A stretch of 16,596 nucleotides of DNA from an uncultured Eubacterium sp. (GCA_902462495.1 CABQCC010000030.1:1-16596); one strand, 5' to 3'; positions 6,201-13,647 are shown, counted from the first letter of the stretch. Translations and numbers: made by a program. Notes: a model not told the origin generated them from the sequence alone.

Positions 6201-6228
6201 AAAACGCTCCTAAACCAAGGAGCGTTTT
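6201..6228 (-). terminator. Terminator of the zinc-ribbon PASTA pseudokinase gene
   Basis: A perfect 11-bp stem (6201-6211 with 6218-6228) and a 6-base loop. On the minus strand it is followed by TTTTTGTTGTTT. It lies 16 bp after the stop codon. Confidence 0.9.
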
Positions 6229-6243
6229 ATCATTTTTGTTATC

Positions 6244-7893
6244 TTATTCGTTTGATTCTGTTACGGCAGGAACGGTTATTGTTTCAGGCTCGCCGTAAAC
6301 CTGAAGAATAACCTCTTCGCCGACTGCGGCAATTGAACCTGCTGCCGGAGCAGATGCGTCTGTATTTTTAACGGTATTTGCAATATGTGTTCCGTCATTA
6401 TAAACAGCAACTGTGCTGACCTTAAAGCCGAGTTCCTCAAGCTGTTTTGTTGCGTCCTCAAGGGTCAAGCCTCTTACATCGGGAACAGTTTGAGTTTGAA
6501 TACCCTTTGACACGGTGAGGATAATCTCCGTGCCCTCGTCCACAGTTTCGCCTGCATTGACGCTCTGCTTAAAGATTATTCCCTCTTCGGTGTCTGCCGA
6601 ATATTCACCCTGGAAAGTAAACTTGAACTGTTCGTTCCAAGCGCCGTTATTTTCAATATCGCTTTGAGTATAACCCGCACCGACAAAATTCGGAACTTGA
6701 TGAGTTTTAACAGGTGCATTGGTTGTTATGTTGTCCTTGTTGTTATCAATCAATCCTGAAAACTGCACAACATAAACCGCAGCGGCAATAGCGGCAACAA
6801 TCAAAATTACAAGCACCCATACAACAGCCTTGCGTTTTTTGTCACCCCTGTCGTCATTATAATCGGGATAACCGCCCTTTGCGCCCTCTTGATAAATATC
6901 CTCTTGCTCAACGGCAGCTTTTGCCCTTACGGCAGGAGCGGCATCAAGAAGTTCTCTGAAATCGTCAACGGTCTTGACTCTCTTTTCGGGATAAACCTGC
7001 AAACCTCCGACAAGCGCCTTGATTACATGCATCGGGATTTTTTCGGCAATGGCATTAGGAATCATCAACTTGTCGTTCGCCTCTCTTGAAACGGCAGACG
7101 GCGGATTTGCACCGACAAGTGCTCTGTAAATGCAAGCCGAAAAGCTGTAAATATCTGTTGCGGCACAAATTCTGTGCTTGTTGTCATATTGTTCAAGCGC
7201 TGTGTAGCCCTCGTTTTCGGTAAACTCCAAAGCGGTCGATTTGTCGCTTGCCTCTGTAATCGGGAACGGAGCAAGATGCACCTTTCCGTCTCTGCAAAGC
7301 ACAAGATTGTCGGGTGTGATTGAACCGTGAACAATGCCGTTTGAATGAAGTGCCTCAATTGTTGTGAGAACAGGCATAAACATAAGCCTTGCGGTTTCCC
7401 AAGAAATGTAGCCCTCCTCGTTTCTGAGCAAATACTCACGAAGCGGAACGGACTCGGTCTTTTCAATAATCGCATAATATGTGCCGTTTGCTTCAACGAG
7501 GTCATAAACAGGCACAACTGCGGAAAGATTGTGGAGTTTTTGCATAGTTGTCCACAAATTGAAAAACGACTTTTTGTAGCGTGCAAACTCATTCACAAAC
7601 TTTTGACGAACATGGAGTTCATCGCTGTCGTCAAATCGGCTTGCAATCCCCTTTGGGAAAAATTCTCTGATATAAATCGGCTTTTCAATTTGTCCGTCAT
7701 AACCCGAATAGGTGACGGAATCACTTTCAACCTTAATAGCCTTGCCGATTATGTATTTTTCGGCAAGGAGTGTTTTTGTTTTAAGATTAATGCTGTCGTT
7801 TTGAGTGTCGTTGTCGTAACCGCATTCGGCACACACCGAGCCTTCGGTAAGCTCTTCCCAGCAATTTGCGCAAAGATTATCAAAATCTCTCAT
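6244..7893 (-). CDS. Zinc-ribbon / degenerate Ser-Thr kinase (pseudokinase) / transmembrane / PASTA protein
   Basis: A 549-residue single-pass membrane protein. In order: a zinc ribbon with C8, C11, C21 and C24; a protein-kinase fold (about 45-320); a basic stop-transfer DKKRK; a transmembrane helix (about 356-377); two PASTA domains outside the cell (about 398-463 and 465-533); and a short tail. The architecture is that of PrkC/StkP, whose PASTA domains bind muropeptides. The kinase core lacks its catalytic residues. The VAIK lysine is replaced by Arg (IYIREFFP, R76), HRDxKPxN reads HGSITPDN (189-196, so Asp becomes Ser191 and Lys becomes Thr193), and DFG reads APF (208-210). The substrate-lobe Asp (ATDIYSF, D247) and the late Arg (EKRV, R305) remain, so the fold is kept. 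Phosphotransfer is therefore unlikely, and a sensing or scaffold role is inferred. GGAGTGA precedes ATG 7893. Its own promoter overlaps the radC end. Confidence 0.85.
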   Translation of the reverse strand: MRDFDNLCANCWEELTEGSVCAECGYDNDTQNDSINLKTKTLLAEKYIIGKAIKVESDSVTYSGYDGQIEKPIYIREFFPKGIASRFDDSDELHVRQKFVNEFARYKKSFFNLWTTMQKLHNLSAVVPVYDLVEANGTYYAIIEKTESVPLREYLLRNEEGYISWETARLMFMPVLTTIEALHSNGIVHGSITPDNLVLCRDGKVHLAPFPITEASDKSTALEFTENEGYTALEQYDNKHRICAATDIYSFSACIYRALVGANPPSAVSREANDKLMIPNAIAEKIPMHVIKALVGGLQVYPEKRVKTVDDFRELLDAAPAVRAKAAVEQEDIYQEGAKGGYPDYNDDRGDKKRKAVVWVLVILIVAAIAAAVYVVQFSGLIDNNKDNITTNAPVKTHQVPNFVGAGYTQSDIENNGAWNEQFKFTFQGEYSADTEEGIIFKQSVNAGETVDEGTEIILTVSKGIQTQTVPDVRGLTLEDATKQLEELGFKVSTVAVYNDGTHIANTVKNTDASAPAAGSIAAVGEEVILQVYGEPETITVPAVTESNE

Positions 7894-7925
7894 AGTATCA
7901 CTCCGTATATAGTAATCTATTATTT

Positions 7926-7954
7926 ATAATATCAATATAATTATTCAATGTCAA
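7926..7954 (-). promoter_or_regulatory. Promoter of the PASTA pseudokinase gene
   Basis: On the minus strand TTGACA (7954-7949), 17 bp, TATTAT (7931-7926). The -35 box overlaps the radC stop codon, so the gene can be expressed independently of radC. Confidence 0.7.
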
Positions 7955-8646
7955 TCAAAAATAAATTTGTATTCCCTGTCGTTTGCCATCGATACCGTGT
8001 GAGTTTTGCTCACAATTATATGGTCAACAAGTTCAATTCCAAACTGCTTGAGCCAATTTGAAAAATTTATGGTAAAATTAATATCGGAAAAAGAGGCAAC
8101 GCAACTGTCAACCAAATGATTGTGCGCAACAAAAGCATAGCAAGGTTTTTCAACAACCAATCGTCTTGAAACCTCGGCAGGCATAACATTTGCAAAATTT
8201 GCCGTTCCGTTGGAAATAAATCCCGCCTTTATAATTCGGCGATTTTCATCAAGAGTCACCATAGCCACTCTTTCAACGGTTTGAGCAGATAGCATATTCC
8301 TTGCATATTCAACTATGTCATGGGTTGTGGCAAGGGTGTCGGACTCAGAATTTTTCGCAATTTCAATCCGAGCCAAAACATCCTGCATAAGCGAAATATA
8401 AATTGCGGCACATTCGTTGACTCCGTCAACTTTCATCAATTGTTCGGGCGGAACGGCGGAAATACATTTTAGACTGTTGAACTCTTTTATAAGATTATCT
8501 GCCACCGTTTTGCTGTCGATTCGTGCAATCGCAATTTCAAGTGCCCGTTCAAGAAGTTCATTATCGGTCAAGTCGGAACTGCCGTTGAGCAAATAATCGT
8601 CTTTCAATTTTTCACGCATTTGCATTTTCAACTCTGCGTCTGTCAT
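7951..8646 (-). CDS. radC: RadC-family JAB/MPN-domain protein
   Basis: A 231-residue member of the RadC (YicR) family. An N-terminal helical/helix-hairpin-helix region includes LMKVDGVNECAAIYIS (about 70-85) and is followed by a JAB1/MPN domain. The metalloprotease-like ligand set is intact: H175-x-H177, S185 and D188 follow the pattern HxH-x7-S-x2-D, and the domain ends with the usual LKQFGIELVDHIIVS. It departs from most RadC proteins after the histidines: HNHPSG is HNHLVD here, and the DPxPS part is replaced by SCVASFSD. The cellular role of RadC is unsettled; the old DNA-repair assignment was withdrawn. GGGAGGG precedes ATG 8646. It has its own promoter and is followed by the PASTA gene, with read-through possible. 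Confidence 0.85.
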   Translation of the reverse strand: MTDAELKMQMREKLKDDYLLNGSSDLTDNELLERALEIAIARIDSKTVADNLIKEFNSLKCISAVPPEQLMKVDGVNECAAIYISLMQDVLARIEIAKNSESDTLATTHDIVEYARNMLSAQTVERVAMVTLDENRRIIKAGFISNGTANFANVMPAEVSRRLVVEKPCYAFVAHNHLVDSCVASFSDINFTINFSNWLKQFGIELVDHIIVSKTHTVSMANDREYKFIFD

Positions 8647-8680
8647 ATCCGACCCTCCCGTAATATAAAATAAAAAAGAT

Positions 8681-8710
8681 ATTTTAAGTGTACCATTATT
8701 GTCCCGTCAA
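8681..8710 (-). promoter_or_regulatory. Promoter of radC
   Basis: On the minus strand TTGACG (8710-8705), 18 bp, TAAAAT (8686-8681), about 35 bp before the start codon. Confidence 0.55.
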
Positions 8711-8795
8711 TTCAAGGGCAAGTGCGCTCAAAATCGTCCATAAACAGCCAAAAAATAAGTGTCCGAAAAAAAATTAAAAAAATTCAAAAAAACTC

Positions 8796-8824
8796 TTGAC
8801 ATCCACCTCATAAAATGATATTAT
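8796..8824 (+). promoter_or_regulatory. Promoter of tRNA-Asn
   Basis: Perfect TTGACA (8796-8801), 17 bp, TATTAT (8819-8824). A start near 8831 leaves a ~20-base leader to be removed by RNase P. Confidence 0.85.
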
Positions 8825-8852
8825 GTGTAAGCACTCGAGAGAGAACACACAT

Positions 8853-8928
8853 TCCTCCTTAGCTCAGTCGGTAGAGCACTCGGCTGTTAACCGAGTTGTC
8901 GTTGGTTCAAGTCCAACAGGGGGAGCCA
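8853..8928 (+). tRNA. tRNA-Asn (anticodon GTT), CCA encoded
   Basis: A 76-base cloverleaf. The acceptor TCCTCCT pairs with AGGGGGA (one T-G pair). The D arm contains AGCTCAGTCGGTAGAGC, the anticodon stem CTCGG/CCGAG encloses CTGTTAA (anticodon 8886-8888), and the T arm is GTTGG-TTCAAGT-CCAAC. Discriminator G and CCA are encoded. It is a single-gene unit with its own promoter and terminator. Confidence 0.97.
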
Positions 8929-8929
8929 C

Positions 8930-8959
8930 AAAAAGACAAGTCATCGACTTGTCTTTTTT
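8930..8959 (+). terminator. tRNA-Asn terminator
   Basis: A 13-bp stem (8930-8942 with 8946-8958), 3-base loop ATC, ending in a run of six T. It starts two bases after the tRNA CCA. Confidence 0.92.
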
Positions 8960-8995
8960 CTTTTTCCAAAAACAACGCCAAACTCTCATTGATTG

Positions 8996-9023
8996 TTGAA
9001 GAATTGTGTGATATATTTATTAT
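8996..9023 (+). promoter_or_regulatory. Possible promoter of the aldo/keto reductase gene
   Basis: TTGAAG (8996-9001), 16 bp, TATTAT (9018-9023), about 60 bp before the start codon. The spacing is one short of ideal. Confidence 0.4.
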
Positions 9024-9082
9024 GTAGAGCATAGGAATTCAATATTACTCAACAAATGATTTTTATTATAGGAGAAAAAATT

Positions 9083-10075
9083 ATGTACATTGCGTCAAAG
9101 GAAAGATATTCGGCTATGGAATATAATCGTTGCGGAAGAAGTGGCTTAATGCTTCCGAAAGTGTCGCTCGGATTGTGGCATAATTTTGGTGACACGGCTA
9201 ATTTTGAAAATATGAAATCGCTGTGTTTCACGGCTTTTGACAACGGAATCACTCATTTTGACTTGGCAAACAACTACGGTCCTCAGCCGGGAAGTGCGGA
9301 AAAGAACTTCGGCAGAATTATGAAAGAGGACTTACGCCCTTATCGTGACGAAATGATAATTTCAACAAAGGCGGGCTATCTTATGTGGGACGGTCCTTAC
9401 GGTGATTGGGGCAGTCGCAAGTATTTGCTTGCAAGCCTTGACCAAAGTTTACAGCGTATGGGACTTGACTATGTTGATATTTTCTATCATCACAGAATGG
9501 ACCCGGACACACCGCTTGAGGAAACTATGGGTGCACTTGCAACAGCGGTCAACAGCGGCAAAGCGCTTTATGTAGGACTTTCAAACTATGACGGAAAGAC
9601 GCTGAAAAAAGCAACTTCGATTTTGGAAGATTTGAAGTGTCCGTTTGTAATCAATCAAAACCGTTATTCGATTTTTGACAGAACGGTAGAAAACAACGGC
9701 TTAAAAGAAGCGGTTGACAAATTGCACAAAGGCTTGATTACATTCAGCCCGCTTGCACAAGGACAGCTCACCGACCGTTATTTGAACGGAATTCCTGAGG
9801 ACAGCCGAATCAGAACAGACGGCAGATACCTCAAGGAGAGCACGCTCGATGAGCACAGAATGGAACAAATCCGCCGACTCAACGATTTGGCAAAACAGCG
9901 TGGCGAAAAGCTTGCCGACATGGCTCTCGGCTGGCTACTCCAAAAAGACGAAGTCACAAGCGTTTTAATCGGCGCATCAAAGCCACAACAAATCCTCGAC
10001 AACATCAAGGCAATTTCCTGCGCACCGTTCACCAAAGAAGAATTGAAACTCATCGACGACATTTCGTTGAACTGA
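9083..10075 (+). CDS. yghZ: YghZ-type NADPH-dependent aldo/keto reductase (AKR14-like)
   Basis: A cytoplasmic TIM-barrel oxidoreductase, 330 residues. It matches the E. coli YghZ/Gpr group (reported to reduce L-glyceraldehyde 3-phosphate and other aldehydes) almost block for block: YNRCGRSGLMLPKVSLGLWH, ITHFDLANNYGPQPGSAE, EMIISTKAGYLMW, GSRKYLLASLDQSLQRMGLD and YVDIFYHHRMD. The catalytic tetrad can be seen: Asp and Tyr in FDLANNY, Lys in STKAGY and His in YHHR. The C-terminal cofactor part includes TSVLIGASKPQQI. ATG 9083 is chosen because AGGAG stands 8 bases before it. An in-frame ATG at 9056 has no ribosome site. The gene stands alone after tRNA-Asn and converges on the hydrolase gene. 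The true substrate here is unknown. Confidence 0.9.
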   Translation: MYIASKERYSAMEYNRCGRSGLMLPKVSLGLWHNFGDTANFENMKSLCFTAFDNGITHFDLANNYGPQPGSAEKNFGRIMKEDLRPYRDEMIISTKAGYLMWDGPYGDWGSRKYLLASLDQSLQRMGLDYVDIFYHHRMDPDTPLEETMGALATAVNSGKALYVGLSNYDGKTLKKATSILEDLKCPFVINQNRYSIFDRTVENNGLKEAVDKLHKGLITFSPLAQGQLTDRYLNGIPEDSRIRTDGRYLKESTLDEHRMEQIRRLNDLAKQRGEKLADMALGWLLQKDEVTSVLIGASKPQQILDNIKAISCAPFTKEELKLIDDISLN

Positions 10076-10111
10076 TATTCACAATCACGCAAAAACAAAA
10101 TCAACTCGGCA

Positions 10112-10140
10112 TTGACGAAACCTATTGTATAAGTTAGATT
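10112..10140 (+). promoter_or_regulatory. Possible orphan promoter after the aldo/keto reductase
   Basis: TTGACG (10112-10117), 17 bp, TAGATT (10135-10140), on the plus strand with no gene after it, only a small hairpin (10164-10181) and a strong terminator at 10197-10243. This could produce a ~100-base RNA. The -10 match is only 4 of 6. Confidence 0.25.
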
Positions 10141-10196
10141 ATTATTATTATTTTTTTATTGTCATCGTTAAAAATAACGATTGTTAGCAGAGATGA

Positions 10197-10243
10197 AAAA
10201 AACGACACAAACATTCCCTCTTTGAATGTTCGTGTCGTTTTTT
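10197..10243. terminator. Bidirectional terminator between convergent genes
   Basis: A 20-position stem (10197-10216 with 10224-10243, one A/C mismatch) and a 7-base loop, with six A on one side and six T on the other. It serves the aldo/keto reductase (plus) and the hydrolase (minus). Confidence 0.92.
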
Positions 10244-10293
10244 GATGTTATATTATTTTAACCGATGAAATCATGGTCCTTGAAAAGTTTGGA

Positions 10294-11262
10294 CTAATCC
10301 AAATGTTTTTCGAGGAACTTTTCAACAGTATTCCAATAAAGTTCGGGAGCAACGGATGACGAAAGTGCGTGACCTGCACCTTGAATTGTTAGAATTTCTT
10401 TTTCGCAATTCGCTGCCGAATACAGTTCGTTTAGCATACCGTACGGTACAAGTTCATCCTCCGAACCGTGGATAAACAAAGTTGGAGTATGACTCTTTTT
10501 GACCTGTTCAACTGCACTCGCCTGCTTGAAATCGTAGCCGTCACGAACCTTTGAAATTGCAGAACTTGCGTTGAGAACAGGAAACCACGGAATGTGCAAA
10601 ACATCCGCCTCTTGTCTGAACTCATCCCATTCCGATGTGTAGCCGCAGTCTGCTATTATTGCCTTGACATTTTTCGGCAATTCTTCGCCCGATGCCATAA
10701 GCACGGTTGATGCGCCCATAGATACGCCGTGGAGGATAATTTGTGCGTCAGGCTCTAATGAAATGATATAGTTTATCCATTCGATAACATCAAAGCGTTC
10801 TGCCCAGCCCATTCCGATTTTTGTTCCCTCGCTGTCGCCGTGTGCTCGTGCGTCAACCGCCAAAACATTATAACCGAGCGAGTGGAATTTATTGACAAAT
10901 CCTGCCATATGCTTCGCCTTGCTTGTGTATCCGTGGCAAACAAGGGCATATTTTGTGCCGGAATTTTTGAATAATTTTCCGTGCAGACGAAATGAATCGG
11001 ACATAATATAAACATCTTCGCCGTTTTCGCCATACCATTTTTTCATCTCGGGCGTGCCTGTCAGTCCGCTATACTTTGCACTTGCGTCTTCTTCGCTGCC
11101 GTTGGTATTTGTGGCTTTTTGAACAAGGTTGTTGAGCTTGCTCATATGTATCGGCGATTTTGTGTTTATCGAAAAATCATAAAATATTTCTGCCGATATT
11201 GCGGTCAAAGCTGTCAACCCACAGATTGTGCCTAAAATTGCACCCATGCCTTTTTTATTCAC
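10294..11262 (-). CDS. Membrane-anchored alpha/beta hydrolase (serine hydrolase)
   Basis: A 322-residue alpha/beta-hydrolase fold protein. The N-terminus has MNKKG followed by a hydrophobic helix (about 7-28), a signal anchor, so the catalytic domain is probably outside the membrane. Motifs: oxyanion-hole HGYTS (110-114), DARAHGDSEG (137-146), nucleophile elbow GVSMG with Ser181, acid Asp269 in GSEDELVP and His298 in GAGHAL. This matches the YqkD/BAAT-like group of Bacillota hydrolases. The substrate cannot be told. The start is GTG 11262, with AGGAGGG 6 bases upstream. It has a promoter at 11288-11317 and ends at a shared terminator, so it is a single-gene unit. Confidence 0.88.
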   Translation of the reverse strand: MNKKGMGAILGTICGLTALTAISAEIFYDFSINTKSPIHMSKLNNLVQKATNTNGSEEDASAKYSGLTGTPEMKKWYGENGEDVYIMSDSFRLHGKLFKNSGTKYALVCHGYTSKAKHMAGFVNKFHSLGYNVLAVDARAHGDSEGTKIGMGWAERFDVIEWINYIISLEPDAQIILHGVSMGASTVLMASGEELPKNVKAIIADCGYTSEWDEFRQEADVLHIPWFPVLNASSAISKVRDGYDFKQASAVEQVKKSHTPTLFIHGSEDELVPYGMLNELYSAANCEKEILTIQGAGHALSSSVAPELYWNTVEKFLEKHLD

Positions 11263-11287
11263 AAAAATCCCTCCTGTCTTTTTTTTA

Positions 11288-11317
11288 ATTATATCACACC
11301 GTCAAAAGCCGTTGCAA
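11288..11317 (-). promoter_or_regulatory. Promoter of the alpha/beta hydrolase gene
   Basis: On the minus strand TTGCAA (11317-11312), 18 bp, TATAAT (11293-11288). Confidence 0.6.
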
Positions 11318-11364
11318 GATTCTTTGAATTATTTATTAATACAAAAACAAGTTTTTAGCTAAAA

Positions 11365-11383
11365 ATATAACAGTGTGTTATAT
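11365..11383. promoter_or_regulatory. Inverted repeat, candidate operator between hydrolase and citrate synthase
   Basis: A perfect 8-bp inverted repeat, ATATAACA-GTG-TGTTATAT. Its size and symmetry fit a dimeric winged-helix regulator such as the MarR protein encoded downstream. It lies ~50 bp upstream of the predicted citrate synthase -35 box. The 335-bp gap (11263-11597) also holds the two promoters listed and a shorter symmetry (TCAAA-TT-TTTGA, 11461-11472) near the predicted transcription start. No further gene was seen. Confidence 0.4.
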
Positions 11384-11430
11384 GCGATTTAACAATTTGT
11401 TTTATTTTTGTTCATTGTTAGTAGATTTTT

Positions 11431-11459
11431 TTGCGGTATTATTAAATTCGGGATATAAC
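11431..11459 (+). promoter_or_regulatory. Likely promoter of citrate synthase-marR
   Basis: TTGCGG (11431-11436), 17 bp, TATAAC (11454-11459). A start near 11466 gives a leader of ~130 bases, in which I recognise no riboswitch. Confidence 0.5.
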
Positions 11460-11597
11460 ATCAAATTTTTGAATTTTGTTTAGATTGAGTTTCAAATAAA
11501 ATCTTGAGAAACATATTTTTTACAACCTAAAATGATGTGAGAACTTAGCGATATACTTGATACGAAATCGAAATACGGCAACGAAAGGAAAAATAAA

Positions 11598-12944
11598 ATG
11601 ACCAACTTAGAAAATTACATGGAGCAACAGTCGGTTCTCTGCGAGCAGAACGACAGCATAAGCAAAAATTTATATGCGGAATACGGCGTTAAGCGTGGAC
11701 TGCGTGACGAAAACGGACAGGGCGTTTTGACAGGTCTTACAAACATTTCAAACATCAAGGCTTTTGATTATCACAACGGAGAGAAATGCCCGTGCGACGG
11801 CTTGTTGTCTTATCGTGGATATAACATTGAAGATTTGGTTGCAGGAAGCAAGGGCAAAAGATTTGTCTTTGAAGAGGGTGCATATCTTCTTTTGTTCGGC
11901 GAGTTACCGACCGAAGCACAGTTAAAAGAATTTCAGGAGCATTTGTCCGAGTGTATGGAACTCCCGACCTACTTTGTAAGGGATGTTATTATGGATTCAC
12001 CGACATCGGATATTATGGGTTCAATGACAAGGAGTATTCTCACCTTGGGTTCTTATGACAAGAAAAAGGAATTGCTTGAAATACCAAATGTTTTAAGGCA
12101 AAGTATGCAGTTGATTGCAACATTTCCTATGCTTGCCGTTTACGCATACCACGCATATAATCACTACGAAAAGAACGAGAGTATGTACATCCACAGACCT
12201 GAAAAGAACCTGTCGTTGGCAGAGAACTTTTTGCGTATGCTGAGACCCGATTTGCAGTTCACGGAACTTGAAGCAAGGGTTTTGGATGTTGCGTTGCTGT
12301 TGCATATGGAACATGGCGGAGGTAACAATTCAACTTTCACCACAAGAGTTGTAACCTCATCGGGTTCAGACACATATTCTGTAATTTCCGCCGCTATGTC
12401 ATCATTGAAAGGCAAGAAGCACGGCGGTGCAAATCTTATGGTAATGAATATGATGGACGACATCAGAGCTCATGTTAAGGATTATTCGGACGAAGAAGAA
12501 ATTGCGGCATATTTGAGTAAAATTCTCAACAAAGAAGCACTCGACAAAAAGGGACTTATCTACGGAATGGGTCACGCTGTTTATTCCATTTCAGACCCGA
12601 GAGAAAGGGTGTTCAAGGGATTTGTTGAACAGCTTGCAAATGAAAAAGGTCGCAGCGATGATATGCTCCTTTATAATAATGTTGAAAAAATTGCGCCGAT
12701 TTTGATTGCCGAACAACGCAAAATATTTAAGGGAGTCAGCCCTAACATCGACTTTTACAGCGGTTTTGTTTATGATATGCTCAACATTCCGAGAGAGCTC
12801 TACACTCCGCTGTTTGCAATTGCAAGAATTGTCGGTTGGAGCACTCACCGTTTGGAAGAATTGATAACCACAGACAAGATTATCCGTCCTGCCTACAAGA
12901 GCTTGATGGACACAAAAGACTACATCGCAAGAGAGGAACGATAA
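11598..12944 (+). CDS. gltA: Citrate (or 2-methylcitrate) synthase
   Basis: Condenses acetyl-CoA with oxaloacetate to citrate, the entry step to 2-oxoglutarate and glutamate in the cytoplasm. The 448-residue protein has GLLSYRGYNIEDL (about 68-80) and SPTSDIMGSMTRSILTLG. The catalytic trio can be seen: His275 in KKHGGAN, His326 in GMGHAVY and Asp385 in PNIDFYSG. The usual LHxDHELNxSTF block reads LHMEHGGGNNSTFTTR (235-250). The arginine after the second His in many enzymes (GHRVY) is Ala here, a form I associate with clostridial type enzymes. A propionyl-CoA-using homologue cannot be excluded by eye. AAAGGA stands 8 bases before ATG 11598. The gene is followed one base later by marR. No aconitase or isocitrate dehydrogenase gene is adjacent. 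Confidence 0.92.
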   Translation: MTNLENYMEQQSVLCEQNDSISKNLYAEYGVKRGLRDENGQGVLTGLTNISNIKAFDYHNGEKCPCDGLLSYRGYNIEDLVAGSKGKRFVFEEGAYLLLFGELPTEAQLKEFQEHLSECMELPTYFVRDVIMDSPTSDIMGSMTRSILTLGSYDKKKELLEIPNVLRQSMQLIATFPMLAVYAYHAYNHYEKNESMYIHRPEKNLSLAENFLRMLRPDLQFTELEARVLDVALLLHMEHGGGNNSTFTTRVVTSSGSDTYSVISAAMSSLKGKKHGGANLMVMNMMDDIRAHVKDYSDEEEIAAYLSKILNKEALDKKGLIYGMGHAVYSISDPRERVFKGFVEQLANEKGRSDDMLLYNNVEKIAPILIAEQRKIFKGVSPNIDFYSGFVYDMLNIPRELYTPLFAIARIVGWSTHRLEELITTDKIIRPAYKSLMDTKDYIAREER

Positions 12945-12945
12945 T

Positions 12946-13371
12946 ATGGGAATTACTAATAATGCGGAGGAATTTTTGCTCAGGATACTCAATTTTGAGA
13001 TTGTGTTTGAATTTGCGGAAAAAACAGACTATTTGTTCCTCTACAAAATCAAGGAGTGCATCAAACATTCGGAATGTCCGGAGGGTGCATATCTTTCCGA
13101 AGTGGCAGATTATATGAATTTGTCTATGCCGGCAACATCAAAAATGATTACCAACCTTGAAAGAAAAGGCTACATCATTTGGAAATTGGACGAGAAAAAA
13201 GAGCAGACCTACATTGTTTTGACAAGCAAGGCAATTGAATTGACAAATTGCGAAAAAAACAAAATCATTTCGATTTATGACAAAGTGGTGTCCGAAATCG
13301 ACCCTGACGATTTGGAAACCACACGAAGCACGCTTGAAAAAATCAGGCAGGTTATGGAAGAAACAGAATAA
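12946..13371 (+). CDS. MarR-family winged helix-turn-helix regulator
   Basis: A 141-residue protein with the MarR layout: an N-terminal dimerisation helix (residues 1-40), then the winged helix GAYLSEVADYMNLSMPATSK (helix-turn-helix) and MITNLERKGYIIWKLDEKKE, with the wing and the strand QTYIVLTSKA, then a C-terminal helix. These proteins bind short inverted repeats as dimers and often respond to small ligands. The start codon is one base after the citrate synthase stop, and the ribosome site (GAGAGGAA) lies inside that gene, so the two are translated together. Self-regulation and control of citrate synthase are inferred; the palindrome at 11365-11383 is a candidate site. A terminator follows. 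Confidence 0.9.
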   Translation: MGITNNAEEFLLRILNFEIVFEFAEKTDYLFLYKIKECIKHSECPEGAYLSEVADYMNLSMPATSKMITNLERKGYIIWKLDEKKEQTYIVLTSKAIELTNCEKNKIISIYDKVVSEIDPDDLETTRSTLEKIRQVMEETE

Positions 13372-13383
13372 CAACCTAAAAAC

Positions 13384-13416
13384 AAAATGCCGTAAGCTCA
13401 AACTTACGGCATTTTT
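13384..13416 (+). terminator. Terminator of gltA-marR
   Basis: A perfect 13-bp stem (13384-13396 with 13403-13415), 6-base loop, ending in five T. Confidence 0.93.
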
Positions 13417-13447
13417 GGCGTTTTTTGCGAACAAGCATATATAAGGC

Positions 13448-13475
13448 TTCCAAAAAATCTGTGGATTTTTTGGAA
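13448..13475. repeat. Perfect 12-bp inverted repeat
   Basis: TTCCAAAAAATC (13448-13459) pairs exactly with 13464-13475 around TGTG. It is the first of three hairpins in the gene-free stretch 13417-13672. A 67-codon open frame across it (13425-13628) looks non-coding. Confidence 0.7.
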
Positions 13476-13595
13476 AGAGGAAAAACATATGTAGTATACT
13501 TACAAAACTTTGTTTTGTTCTATACGGAATATGTTTTGACGAGGTACAGCAAAGTTCGCAAGAAAACGAAATTAAGAAATTTTCTCAACAGCCTA

Positions 13596-13627
13596 CAGCG
13601 TGTCGAAAATACTTTTTTGACACGCTG
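13596..13627. repeat. 14-bp hairpin repeat unit
   Basis: CAGCGTGTC (13596-13604) pairs with GACACGCTG (13619-13627). The stem continues through G-T and four A-T pairs to a 4-base loop. It is followed three bases later by a third hairpin (13631-13647). Together they resemble dispersed intergenic repeats of clostridial genomes, from memory only. Confidence 0.65.
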
Positions 13628-13630
13628 AGA

Positions 13631-13647
13631 GGCGAACACAGTTCGCC
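13631..13647. repeat. 7-bp hairpin, possible dispersed repeat
   Basis: GGCGAAC-ACA-GTTCGCC, followed by CCTACGG. The motif is GC-rich against an AT-rich background, unlike its surroundings. Confidence 0.6.

Noticed and set aside
6244..7893. Calling the PASTA protein an active Ser/Thr kinase (prkC)
   Set aside because: Lysine of VAIK, Asp of HRD and Asp of DFG are all replaced. The zinc ribbon is also atypical.
10138..10160. ATT trinucleotide run as a functional microsatellite
   Set aside because: It is short and intergenic in an AT-rich genome, so chance is enough to explain it.
11466..11597. Riboswitch in the ~130-base leader of citrate synthase
   Set aside because: No known conserved aptamer core or expression-platform hairpin could be recognised.
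13425..13628. 67-codon open frame between marR and murI
   Set aside because: It spans two hairpin repeats, has no ribosome site and ends in residues that just translate the repeat.
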